NCBI GenBank assembly: GCA_963664035.2
Contig: OY760867.2
Span: forward strand, 868,001-932,000
Origin: G958296245 sp963664035
GTDB lineage: Bacteria; Chloroflexota; Dehalococcoidia; Lucifugimonadales; G958296245
Direction: 5' to 3'
Length of the DNA stretch: 64,000 bases
The translations under genes and the position numbers were made by a program. Positions within the stretch are counted from its first letter, which is position 1. Each line of letters begins with the position of its first letter. Under the pieces are notes generated by a model. It did no database searches, had not been told where the DNA came from, and saw nothing but the letters and a program-made list of their open reading frames with translations. Below, in pieces: positions 57,807 to 64,000 of this stretch.

Positions 57807-58142
57807 ATGGAGAAATGCAATGCCGTAGGGCGGATGACATTCCTCAAGTCCCTACTCGGGATAGCGATAGTCCTCGGTTGGGGACTCTTTATAGGGATGG
57901 CCATGCTGGCCGAGGCGAGCCAGTCCTGGGCCCTGTTGCTCGGATTTGCCGTACTCGCGCTCGTGGCGGCTTTCGCCGCCGTGGGCATAATCTTGATGTT
58001 TCGGAGGCTCCATGACCTGGGACTCTCTAGGTGGTGGGTGCTTATGCTTTCGGTGCCAGTTGCAGGCGTGGCCTTTATGGCCTTCCTGCTCCTATGGCCC
58101 GGCGGCAAGTGTGAACACAGGACACAGGAGGAAAACAGATGA
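57807..58142 (+). CDS. DUF805 family membrane protein
   Basis: 111-aa inner-membrane protein: MTFLKSLLGIAIVLGWGLFI near the start, two further helices, and the DUF805 signature FRRLHDLGLSRWWVLML followed by LLLWPGGK. Function unknown. ATG overlaps an upstream TAA (TAATG), and its own stop overlaps the next start (ATGA), so it belongs to a tightly packed run of small membrane genes. Confidence 0.82.
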   Translation: MEKCNAVGRMTFLKSLLGIAIVLGWGLFIGMAMLAEASQSWALLLGFAVLALVAAFAAVGIILMFRRLHDLGLSRWWVLMLSVPVAGVAFMAFLLLWPGGKCEHRTQEENR

Positions 58143-58273
58143 CTCAGGCAGGAGTAGTAGCCGTTGCGATTACGCTTTCGGTGATGGCCAGCGTATTCGC
58201 CCTTAGCTTCCTAATGGCTATAGGCGTAATCGGGAGGGGCGCAACAGGTATGCAAGGGCCTTCCACGGGGTGA
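58139..58273 (+). CDS. 44-aa single-pass membrane protein
   Basis: Very small protein: MTQAGVVAVAITLSVMASVF then ALSFLMAIGVIGRGATGM and a short polar tail; one long or two short membrane helices. ATG overlaps the DUF805 stop, and the strong ribosome site AGGAGGAAAAC lies inside the end of DUF805, which supports real translation. No homologue recognised. Confidence 0.6.
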   Translation: MTQAGVVAVAITLSVMASVFALSFLMAIGVIGRGATGMQGPSTG

Positions 58274-58278
58274 GGTTG

Positions 58279-58449
58279 ATGGGTTCGTTCGACAACGCCG
58301 CGCAGGTCAAGAAGGAGATGTTCGAGGGCTCGCCGTCGGTCATGGTGCAGGCGCCCGACGCCGAGACGATCAGGATATTCGTCTATACGCTCGACGAGGG
58401 CGACGACGCCAGGGTCGCAAGCCGCCTGGGAGAGGTGCTTTCATGCTGA
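58279..58449 (+). CDS. 56-aa soluble protein
   Basis: MGSFDNAAQVKKEMFEGSPS, MVQAPDAETIRIFVYTLDEG and a helical end ARVASRLGEVLSC. Not membrane-bound, no family recognised. GTGAGGTTG precedes the ATG and its stop overlaps the start of the following lipoprotein gene by seven bases, so it is probably translated together with it. Confidence 0.5.
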   Translation: MGSFDNAAQVKKEMFEGSPSVMVQAPDAETIRIFVYTLDEGDDARVASRLGEVLSC

Positions 58450-59411
58450 CGAAGCGTGTTCGTATTGGCGTGGTGGCGTTGGCGCTGGCGCTGGCTCTCG
58501 CCGGCTGCGGCGGGGGCGAGCGCGAACTGACCTTCGGCTTCTACTCCGACTTCAGGCCGGTGAGCTACGCCGGCGGCGCCTCCAATACGCACATGGGCTA
58601 TGAAGCGGACCTGCTCACGGCCCTGGAGGCGATGGACGGCCTCGGCCTGTCCTTCGAGCGCCGGCCCATAGACGAGTGGGACGGCATCTGGCTGAAATCC
58701 GCCGGGCCCGACTACGACGTCGTTGGCGGCGGCATTACGATCCTCGACTCGCGCACTCGCGACGGCGAGGGTAACGTCGCGGTGGCCTTTACCAACGGCC
58801 ATATCACCTTTCGGCAATCGCTGCTGGTCCGCGCCGAGGACGCGGAGCGCCTGGCCCGCCACTCCGACCTGACCTCAGACGTACGCGTGGGCGTGTTCGC
58901 GGGCACCACGGGCGAGGCCCGCCTGCTGCAACTGGCCGGGCTGGCCGACGCCGACGGCGTCCTGGCAGCGGGCGTCCGGGTAGAGACGCCGTCCGGCGAG
59001 GTGGCCGCGGACGGCAGTCCGGCCTATACCATCACCGCGGCGGCCGCATCGGCCAGCCTCGCGGACCGCCGCGCACTCTTCCCGCCCGACGACGCCTCGC
59101 CTCAGGTCGTCTACTTCGACGATGAAGCGGCGCTCCTCGACGCCCTCCGGGACGGACTGGTCGACGCCTTGGCCCGGGGCGAGATCGGCAACCTGGAAGC
59201 GGCCCGAGAAGACGGCCTGGCCGTGACCGCCCTGGACGCGGAGGTCGAATACGGCGGCTTCACCGTGGCCGCCGGCGACGAGGACCTGCTGCGGAAGCTC
59301 AACGAGCATATCGACTGGCTGACCGACAACCGACGCATCGGCTACGCGGAGTACCTCGCCGACCAGGAAGTGTTCATGAAGCGCGCCGAGGACTGGAACA
59401 GGCGTCCATAG
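58443..59411 (+). CDS. Extracellular solute-binding lipoprotein (family 3 type)
   Basis: 322-aa lipoprotein: signal peptide with lipobox ALALAGC (Cys22), then ELTFGFYSDFRPVSY, GYEADLLTALEAMDGLGLSF, DYDVVGGGITI, VRVGVFAGTTGE and a C-terminal LLRKLNEHIDWLTDNRRIGY, the usual order in polar amino acid-binding proteins. Loop 270-300 has a PPDDASPQVVYFDDEAALLDAL block typical of the second lobe. No permease or ATPase adjacent, so it may serve a distant transporter or a sensor. Confidence 0.85.
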   Translation: MLTKRVRIGVVALALALALAGCGGGERELTFGFYSDFRPVSYAGGASNTHMGYEADLLTALEAMDGLGLSFERRPIDEWDGIWLKSAGPDYDVVGGGITILDSRTRDGEGNVAVAFTNGHITFRQSLLVRAEDAERLARHSDLTSDVRVGVFAGTTGEARLLQLAGLADADGVLAAGVRVETPSGEVAADGSPAYTITAAAASASLADRRALFPPDDASPQVVYFDDEAALLDALRDGLVDALARGEIGNLEAAREDGLAVTALDAEVEYGGFTVAAGDEDLLRKLNEHIDWLTDNRRIGYAEYLADQEVFMKRAEDWNRRP

Positions 59412-59447
59412 GTCGCTCCCGGGCGTCCACCAACGGAAGGAGACGGC

Positions 59448-60077
59448 ATGGAACCCATCGCAAAGCACACCGGAATCGTCGCCCCCCTAGACAGGGTCAA
59501 CGTCGATACCGACCAGATCATCCCCAAGCAGTTCCTCAAGAGGATCGAGAAGACCGGCTTTGGCCAGTTCCTCTTCTTCGACTGGCGCTTCAACAGCGAC
59601 GGCAGCCTCAACCCCGACTTCGAGCTCAACAGGCCCGAGTACCGGGGCGCTTCCATACTCGCCGCCGGCCGGAACTTCGGCTCCGGCTCGTCGCGGGAGC
59701 ACGCGCCCTGGGCGCTGCTCGACTACGGCTTCAGGTGCATCCTGGCGGCCTCGTTCGCCGACATATTCCACAGGAACTGCCTCGAGAACGGCATCGTCCC
59801 CGCCCTAGTGTCCGACGCGCACATCCGCCTGATACTGGACACGGCCTCGCACGTCCCCGGCTGGGAGCTGACCGTGGACCTGGAGAAGTGCCGCATCAGG
59901 GACGACAGGGGCCTCGACATCCCGTTCGTAGTCCACGAAGACCCTGCCACGCACGAGTTCCGCCGCCACTGCCTGCTCAACGGCCTCGACGACATCGCCC
60001 TCACCCTACAGCACGAGGACAATATCGCCGCCTTCGAGTCCCGCCGCAGCAACCACGGCGGCGTCCTTACTCTCTAG
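59448..60077 (+). CDS. leuD: 3-isopropylmalate dehydratase small subunit
   Basis: 209-aa aconitase-like swivel domain subunit of leucine biosynthesis. Signatures: GIVAPLDRVNVDTDQIIPKQFLK, FFDWRF, GRNFGSGSSREHAPWALLDYG, and RCILAASFADIFHRNCLENGI. Works with LeuC, which is not adjacent. GGAAGGAGACGGC ribosome site. Lies 36 bp after the solute-binding gene. Confidence 0.95.
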   Translation: MEPIAKHTGIVAPLDRVNVDTDQIIPKQFLKRIEKTGFGQFLFFDWRFNSDGSLNPDFELNRPEYRGASILAAGRNFGSGSSREHAPWALLDYGFRCILAASFADIFHRNCLENGIVPALVSDAHIRLILDTASHVPGWELTVDLEKCRIRDDRGLDIPFVVHEDPATHEFRRHCLLNGLDDIALTLQHEDNIAAFESRRSNHGGVLTL

Positions 60078-60117
60078 CGGCCGGAGGGGCGCCGTCAGTC
60101 CAACGCCAAGTACTGAA

Positions 60118-60510
60118 TCACACCGAAAGGATGTTCAGGCCCTGCACGCGGTCGAAGTGTCTGCGGTTGTTGGTGAGCAGCATGAGACCGTGGCGAAGGG
60201 CAGTGGCTCCTATCAGAAGATCGAGATCGCCTATGAGAGACCCTTCCGCCCTTAGTCTGCCGCGCTCTTTGGCGAAGATCCGGCAGACCTCATCGTCCAA
60301 GGGTAAGACCTTCACCCCGTCCAAGAATTCCTCCAGCACGCTCGCATCGGCTTGGGAATCTCTGGAATAAAATACTCCCTCGTAGAGCTCGGCCAGCGAC
60401 ACGATGCTCAACCCCAAGCCATCAGGGGCCAGATACTCGAGGCGGTCAACCACGCGCTTGATGCGGTGAAGGTGGTCAATGACCCAGTCCGTATCGATCA
60501 GATAGCGCAC
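60118..60510 (-). CDS. PIN domain toxin (VapC type)
   Basis: 130-aa PIN nuclease: MRYLIDTDWVIDHLHR (first Asp), SLAELYEGVFY (Glu), LIGDLDLLIGATAL (Asp pair) and LLTNNRRHFDRVQGL. Probably a tRNA- or rRNA-cleaving toxin. Four bases after the DUF104 antitoxin gene, in one minus-strand operon. Confidence 0.9.
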   Translation of the reverse strand: MRYLIDTDWVIDHLHRIKRVVDRLEYLAPDGLGLSIVSLAELYEGVFYSRDSQADASVLEEFLDGVKVLPLDDEVCRIFAKERGRLRAEGSLIGDLDLLIGATALRHGLMLLTNNRRHFDRVQGLNILSV

Positions 60511-60514
60511 GGCG

Positions 60515-60754
60515 TTACAACTTCGGCGCTTCTCGGGAGCCTGTCACCCGGGCCTCGTAAAGCATCCGCTTGAGCTCTTCGGGATCGTGGCTTCCCTTCC
60601 ATGCTCCTGCCGTCGCCCGCAACGCGCGAATGGTCCTGTCTGGTGGTGGGGCATCTTCGATAGACACCGTTACCTCCTCCCCCTCTGCAAGGTCGAGCGG
60701 CTCCATCGGAGTAAGTACACCGTCCGAGAATCTAGCCCTCACGTTCACAATCAT
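60515..60754 (-). CDS. DUF104 (AF2212/PG0164-like) antitoxin
   Basis: 79-aa protein: MIVNVRARFSDGVLTPMEPLDLAEGEEVTVSI is the DUF104 AbrB-like swapped-hairpin domain, followed by a tail (DPEELKRMLYEARVTGSREA) that would bind the PIN toxin encoded next. Antitoxin-first operon. ATG 60754 fits the family start. Confidence 0.88.
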   Translation of the reverse strand: MIVNVRARFSDGVLTPMEPLDLAEGEEVTVSIEDAPPPDRTIRALRATAGAWKGSHDPEELKRMLYEARVTGSREAPKL

Positions 60755-60854
60755 CTTTGATCCTTTCTCCGAAGTCTCACATGTCCGCCCAATATGGCGA
60801 ACATCATGCGGCTACATCGTCCTGGGCCTGCGCGACAATGCCTCTAGGGGCTGC

Positions 60855-61226
60855 CTACTCCCTCCTAACCCGCGCCGTGACGATCAGGTGCTCGATCCAC
60901 TCCTCGCCGTCGTTGATTAGCTGGTGGCGGGACATGGGCGGGATGTGTACCGCGTCGCCCTTGGCGACCTCGTGGATGACGTCGTCGATCTTCAGCTTGC
61001 CGCGCCCGGACGTGATGTAGTAGACCTGCTCCGCGTCCTCGTGCAGGTGGTAGTCTCCGCTCTTGCGTCCCTGCATCGCGTGGTGGGTGAGGCTGACGAA
61101 GCCTTCGAGGGGCGCCTCGTCGGCGGACAGCCCCTCCGTGCCCTTCTCCCTGAAGATGCTCCATATGATCGCGCTCTCGTGGCCCACGTAGGGCGTGGCG
61201 TCCTTCCAGCTTCGTACCACGGTCAT
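60855..61226 (-). CDS. Cupin domain protein
   Basis: 123-aa single cupin barrel: motif 1 GDYHLHEDAEQVYYITSGRGKLKI (HxH, later Glu) and motif 2 GDAVHIPPMSRHQLIND (His). N terminus MTVVRSWKDATPYVGHES. Small metal-binding enzyme or sensor; function unknown. GGAGGAAGGC precedes the ATG; 30 bp after serS in the same orientation. Confidence 0.9.
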   Translation of the reverse strand: MTVVRSWKDATPYVGHESAIIWSIFREKGTEGLSADEAPLEGFVSLTHHAMQGRKSGDYHLHEDAEQVYYITSGRGKLKIDDVIHEVAKGDAVHIPPMSRHQLINDGEEWIEHLIVTARVRRE

Positions 61227-61256
61227 TGCCTTCCTCCAGTCGGGTAGTTTGCTCGC

Positions 61257-62516
61257 TCAGTCGATGCGCTCGAAGCCTGTATACGGTCGCAGCACGGGCG
61301 GCACCACGATCGAGCCGTCCGCCTGCTGGTAGCTCTCCATGATGGAGATCATCACCCTGGGGACCCCCAGCCCCGAGCCGTTCAGGGTGTGTACCAACTT
61401 CGCCGGCGCTCCGCGCTCCGGCCTGTAGCGCACACGGGCCCGGCGCGCCTGGTAGTCGGTGCAGTTGGAACACGAGCTGACCTCCAGCCACTCCCTCACG
61501 CCAGGCGCCCACATCTCCACGTCGTAGGTCTTGGCCGCGGCCCCGCCCATCGAGCCGGTCGACAGCAGCAGCACCCTGTGCGGGATGCCCAGCCGCTCGC
61601 AGACGCGCTCGGCGTCGGCCAGCAGCTCTTCCAGGGCATCGTCGGAGGCCTCGGGCTCGACGAACTTGAAGAGCTCGACCTTCTCGAACTGGTGGCCGCG
61701 CTTGATGCCGCGCGTCTCACGGCCGGCCGCCGCCTTCTCGCGCCTGAAGCACGGCGTGTGCGCGACGAAGCTCATCGGCACCTCGCCGGGCTCCAGTATC
61801 TCGTCCCTGAACAGGTTGGCTATCGGCACCTCCGCCGTGGGCACCATCCACAGATCGTCCTCGTCGTCGTGGTACATCGTGTCGGCGAACTTGGGTAGCT
61901 GGCCGCTTGCGGTGGCCGTGTCCCGGCTCACCAGGTCGGGCAGGTACAGCTCCACGTAGCCGCGCTCCTCCGTGTGGAGGTCCAGCATCCAGTCGATCAG
62001 CGCGCGTTGCAGCCTAGCCCCCTTGCCCTTGAGGACGTAGAAGCGCGACCCTGAGAGCTTGACGCCCCTGGCGAAGTCGATGATGCCGAGGCGCTCCCCA
62101 AGCTCCCAGTGCGGCAGCGGCTCGAAGTCCAACTCCGCCGGCTCCCCCATCGTCCTCACCAGCACGTTCGCGTCGTCGTCCGGCCCCACCGGCGCGCTCT
62201 CGTCGGGAAGGTTGGGCAGCCCCAGCAGCAGCTCGTGAAGCTCGCCCTCCAGCTCGGCGATGTCGGCCCCGAGCTCCTTGATCCGCGAGCCCACGGCGCG
62301 CATCTCGTCGATCAGCTCCGGCGGCCGCTCCTTGGTGCGCCCAAGCTGCCTGCTCACCTCGTTCCGCCGCGCCCGCAGGCGGTCCGACTCCGCGATGGAG
62401 GAGCGGCGCCGCGCGTCGACCTCCAGTATCTCGTCCACGGGGGCGTCCTCCCCCCGCTTCCGCAGCGCTTCCCTCACCGCGTCCGGCTGGCTCCTGACGA
62501 GCTCTATGCTAATCAA
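61257..62516 (-). CDS. serS: Seryl-tRNA synthetase
   Basis: 419-aa class II synthetase. N-terminal coiled-coil arm (EILEVDARRRSSIAESDRLR and following), then SGSRFYVLKGKGARLQRALI, TAEVPIANLFRDEIL, motif 2 CFRREKAAAGRETRGIKRGH with HQFEKVELF, and motif 3 LNGSGLGVPRVMISIMESYQ. In many bacteria SerRS also charges tRNA-Sec, which matters here because selC is in this window. TTG start at 62516 with GAGGAG upstream. Confidence 0.96.
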   Translation of the reverse strand: MISIELVRSQPDAVREALRKRGEDAPVDEILEVDARRRSSIAESDRLRARRNEVSRQLGRTKERPPELIDEMRAVGSRIKELGADIAELEGELHELLLGLPNLPDESAPVGPDDDANVLVRTMGEPAELDFEPLPHWELGERLGIIDFARGVKLSGSRFYVLKGKGARLQRALIDWMLDLHTEERGYVELYLPDLVSRDTATASGQLPKFADTMYHDDEDDLWMVPTAEVPIANLFRDEILEPGEVPMSFVAHTPCFRREKAAAGRETRGIKRGHQFEKVELFKFVEPEASDDALEELLADAERVCERLGIPHRVLLLSTGSMGGAAAKTYDVEMWAPGVREWLEVSSCSNCTDYQARRARVRYRPERGAPAKLVHTLNGSGLGVPRVMISIMESYQQADGSIVVPPVLRPYTGFERID

Positions 62517-62581
62517 CGGACTCCTCTACCGGCTTTCATGGGTAGATGATAACAGGCGTCGGGGTCCTGCGCGGAGCCGCG

Positions 62582-63859
62582 TTAGTACCCGTAAGGCACG
62601 GTGTCGAGCTCTTCTATGCGCTCGTCGGACGTGAAGCGCCACGTGCCGAGGTGGCCCCGGCGCAGGTCGCCGTTCCCGTCCCAGTCCAGCGTACTGGCGG
62701 CGCCGTCGAAGTCTATCTCCCTGCCTTCGGCAAGGCGGGACAGGCCGTCGGCGACGCCCGAGGGTGTGCCCAGCACGGTGACGCCGGGCGGCCCGGCTAT
62801 CTCCCGCAGGCGGTCGCGGATCGCGGCGCCGTCGAAGCTGCCCGCGGCCTGCGCGGCGAGAGCGAGGGCGACGGTGGCGTCGTAGGTCTCCTTGACGTAG
62901 GCGAGAACGGGCAGCTCGCCGTATTCGGCGACGAAGGCGGCCTCCCAGTCGGCGGTTGCGGCGTTGTAGGGAGCGGACGCGGACGCGGTCCCGTACATGC
63001 CGCCCAGCTTGTCGCCGCCGATCTCCCTGACGAGGCTCGCCCGCTTGGCGGCGTCGCAAAAGACGAAACCGCCGTAGACGCCTTCTTCGAGGGCCTCCCT
63101 CACGATGGCAAGGGTCAGACCCTCGAATGCGATGATAACCAGCGCCTGCGCCCCCGCGTCGGCGCTCTCCGCCAGCTCCGGGAGGTAGCTGGCCTTCTGG
63201 GCCATGTCGATCGAGACGACTCGCAGCGTCCCATCCCAGGCATCTTCGAATGCCTCGGCGAGCCCCTGACCGTAGGCGTCGTCCTGGTAGATGAGGCCAA
63301 CGTTGTCGAAGCCGCGCTCGCGGGTCACGCGCGCGAGCACCGGCCCCTGGGCGGCGTCGGATAGGGCCGTGCGGAAGAAGTAGCCGCCGTCCTCGACGCC
63401 GCTCAGCTGCGGCGAGGTGGCCGAGGGGCTGATCGTGGGGATGCGCAGCATCGCGGACACGCTCCGCGCGACGGGCAACGAGGCCGAGCTGGCGTTGGGG
63501 CCGACTATGGCGTGTACGCCCTCGGTCTCCACGAGGCGCTTCGCCGCCTCCACCGCGGCGGACGGGTCCCGGGTGGCGTCGGCGGCGACGCCCTCCACCG
63601 GCATCCCGAGCACGCCCCCGCCCTCGTTGACGTGCCGGACCGCCAGGTCGAAGGCCCGCTGCCTGTCGGCGGACGCCTCCGGCGACCCGGTGAAGTTGAG
63701 CAGCAGGCCGATCTTCAGCGGGGCAACGGGCCGTTCCTCCGAATCGCCGCCGCAGCCCGATGCAATGAGGAGCAGCCCGGCTATAGCCGCCAGCAGGACC
63801 ACCCACAATGCAGACTGCCCAATCCTAGCCCCGCGACCCTGTTTCGCCGTTGTAGTCAT
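62582..63859 (-). CDS. Branched-chain amino acid-type ABC substrate-binding lipoprotein
   Basis: 425-aa Leu/Ile/Val-binding-protein-type (Peripla_BP_6) lipoprotein. Signal peptide with lipobox LLIASGC (Cys36), then PLKIGLLLNFTGSPEASADR, VGPNASSASLPVARSV, IPTISPSATSPQLS, GLIYQDDAYGQGLAEAFEDA and YVKETYDATVALALA. Binds a small amino acid, amide or related solute for an ABC importer not encoded here. ATG 63859. Confidence 0.9.
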   Translation of the reverse strand: MTTTAKQGRGARIGQSALWVVLLAAIAGLLLIASGCGGDSEERPVAPLKIGLLLNFTGSPEASADRQRAFDLAVRHVNEGGGVLGMPVEGVAADATRDPSAAVEAAKRLVETEGVHAIVGPNASSASLPVARSVSAMLRIPTISPSATSPQLSGVEDGGYFFRTALSDAAQGPVLARVTRERGFDNVGLIYQDDAYGQGLAEAFEDAWDGTLRVVSIDMAQKASYLPELAESADAGAQALVIIAFEGLTLAIVREALEEGVYGGFVFCDAAKRASLVREIGGDKLGGMYGTASASAPYNAATADWEAAFVAEYGELPVLAYVKETYDATVALALAAQAAGSFDGAAIRDRLREIAGPPGVTVLGTPSGVADGLSRLAEGREIDFDGAASTLDWDGNGDLRRGHLGTWRFTSDERIEELDTVPYGY

Positions 63860-63949
63860 GTTAAATATCGCCTCCGCCGCAAACCCAACTGGCCGGCTCT
63901 CAGCCCGAGGCCGGTTCCCCGGGAGCGGCTGCCGTTCAACGCGTGTACA

Positions 63950-63980
63950 ACTATACGGCAGATGGAGCTGCGGGATGCAA
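63950..63980 (-). promoter_or_regulatory. Possible promoter for the substrate-binding gene
   Basis: On the minus strand TTGCAT (63975-63980) and TATAGT (63950-63955) are 19 bp apart, about 90 bp upstream of the lipoprotein start. Spacing is long for sigma-70. 63860-64000 shows no gene. Confidence 0.35.
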
Positions 63981-64000
63981 TAGTCCAGTGGGCAAGGCTC

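Noticed and set aside
57745..57807. Bacterial SECIS element after the UGA
   Set aside because: The best stem (TGGCC/GGCCA) has a 17-nt loop without the G/GU apex expected 16-37 nt downstream, so a selenoprotein is not claimed.

Overview
The window is a GC-rich (roughly 65%), gene-dense bacterial chromosome segment. Gene content points to an uncultured Chloroflexota bacterium, possibly of the Dehalococcoidia/SAR202 type. It combines an LLM-class flavin oxidoreductase, a phytanoyl-CoA dioxygenase family protein, paired Gfo/Idh/MocA oxidoreductases, several amidohydrolases, solute-binding lipoproteins, a selenocysteine tRNA, and many short palindromic repeats between genes. The taxonomic assignment is inference; no rRNA or other phylogenetic marker was analysed.

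Layout. 1-5.2 kb: MFS exporter (cut by the window edge), GrpB and VOC proteins, a HigBA-type toxin-antitoxin pair, a Gfo/Idh/MocA oxidoreductase and a Fic protein with a small upstream partner. 5.27-6.47 kb: an ISAs1-type insertion sequence with perfect ends and a 9-bp target duplication; its transposase is split by a frameshift. 6.6-10.3 kb: a second, paralogous Gfo/Idh oxidoreductase, then LLM oxidoreductase, thiL and a small gene on the minus strand. 10.3-11.1 kb: non-coding, with a decayed copy of the cmk 5' region, a helically phased GTCTC repeat array and a repeat element. 11.1-17.7 kb: small coiled-coil protein, cmk-plsC-glmS, a YCF48-type propeller protein and an M19 dipeptidase-like protein. 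17.7-20.4 kb: repeats, a 5'-truncated type ISP restriction enzyme and VapBC. 20.5-24.8 kb: D-aminoacylase-type hydrolase, sensor histidine kinase, and an 18-copy 69/70-bp tandem array bounded by 16-bp inverted repeats. 25-29.6 kb: cysteine desulfurase, thioredoxin, tRNA-Sec, RelE/Phd, VOC, PhyH and HicAB (hicA frameshifted). 29.7-35.4 kb: a defence-like region with a RipA-like membrane protein, a 1374-aa type IIG restriction-modification enzyme and two unknown genes, one frameshifted. 35.4-40.4 kb: dnaJ-hrcA, a nitrilase-family hydrolase and an IS1380-like transposase. 40.8-49.1 kb: MFS and amidohydrolase, thpR, HU, a rod-like non-coding RNA with an intrinsic terminator, a methyltransferase and a heterodimeric ABC exporter. 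49.1-50.2 kb: orphan antitoxin and a 0.6-kb highly structured non-coding stretch. 50.2-64 kb: Kelch lipoprotein, moaA, rdgB, a DUF2335 pair, transketolase, a PspA/PspAA module, a cluster of very small membrane proteins, two solute-binding lipoproteins, leuD, a DUF104/PIN toxin-antitoxin pair, a cupin and serS.

How it works together. Housekeeping operons (cmk-plsC-glmS, hrcA-dnaJ, rdgB-moaA, tkt, serS) alternate with accessory islands rich in toxin-antitoxin genes: five pairs and at least two orphan antitoxins. The accessory islands show active decay: a truncated ISP enzyme, and single frameshifts in hicA, a 34-kb unknown gene and the ISAs1 transposase. Several families of modular palindromic repeats recur between genes. 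The most unusual objects are the 18-copy terminal-inverted-repeat array and its single-unit relative at 10.9 kb, the phased GTCTC array, the structured RNAs at 44.5 and 49.5 kb, and a small membrane reading frame interrupted by UGA and coupled to the next gene.
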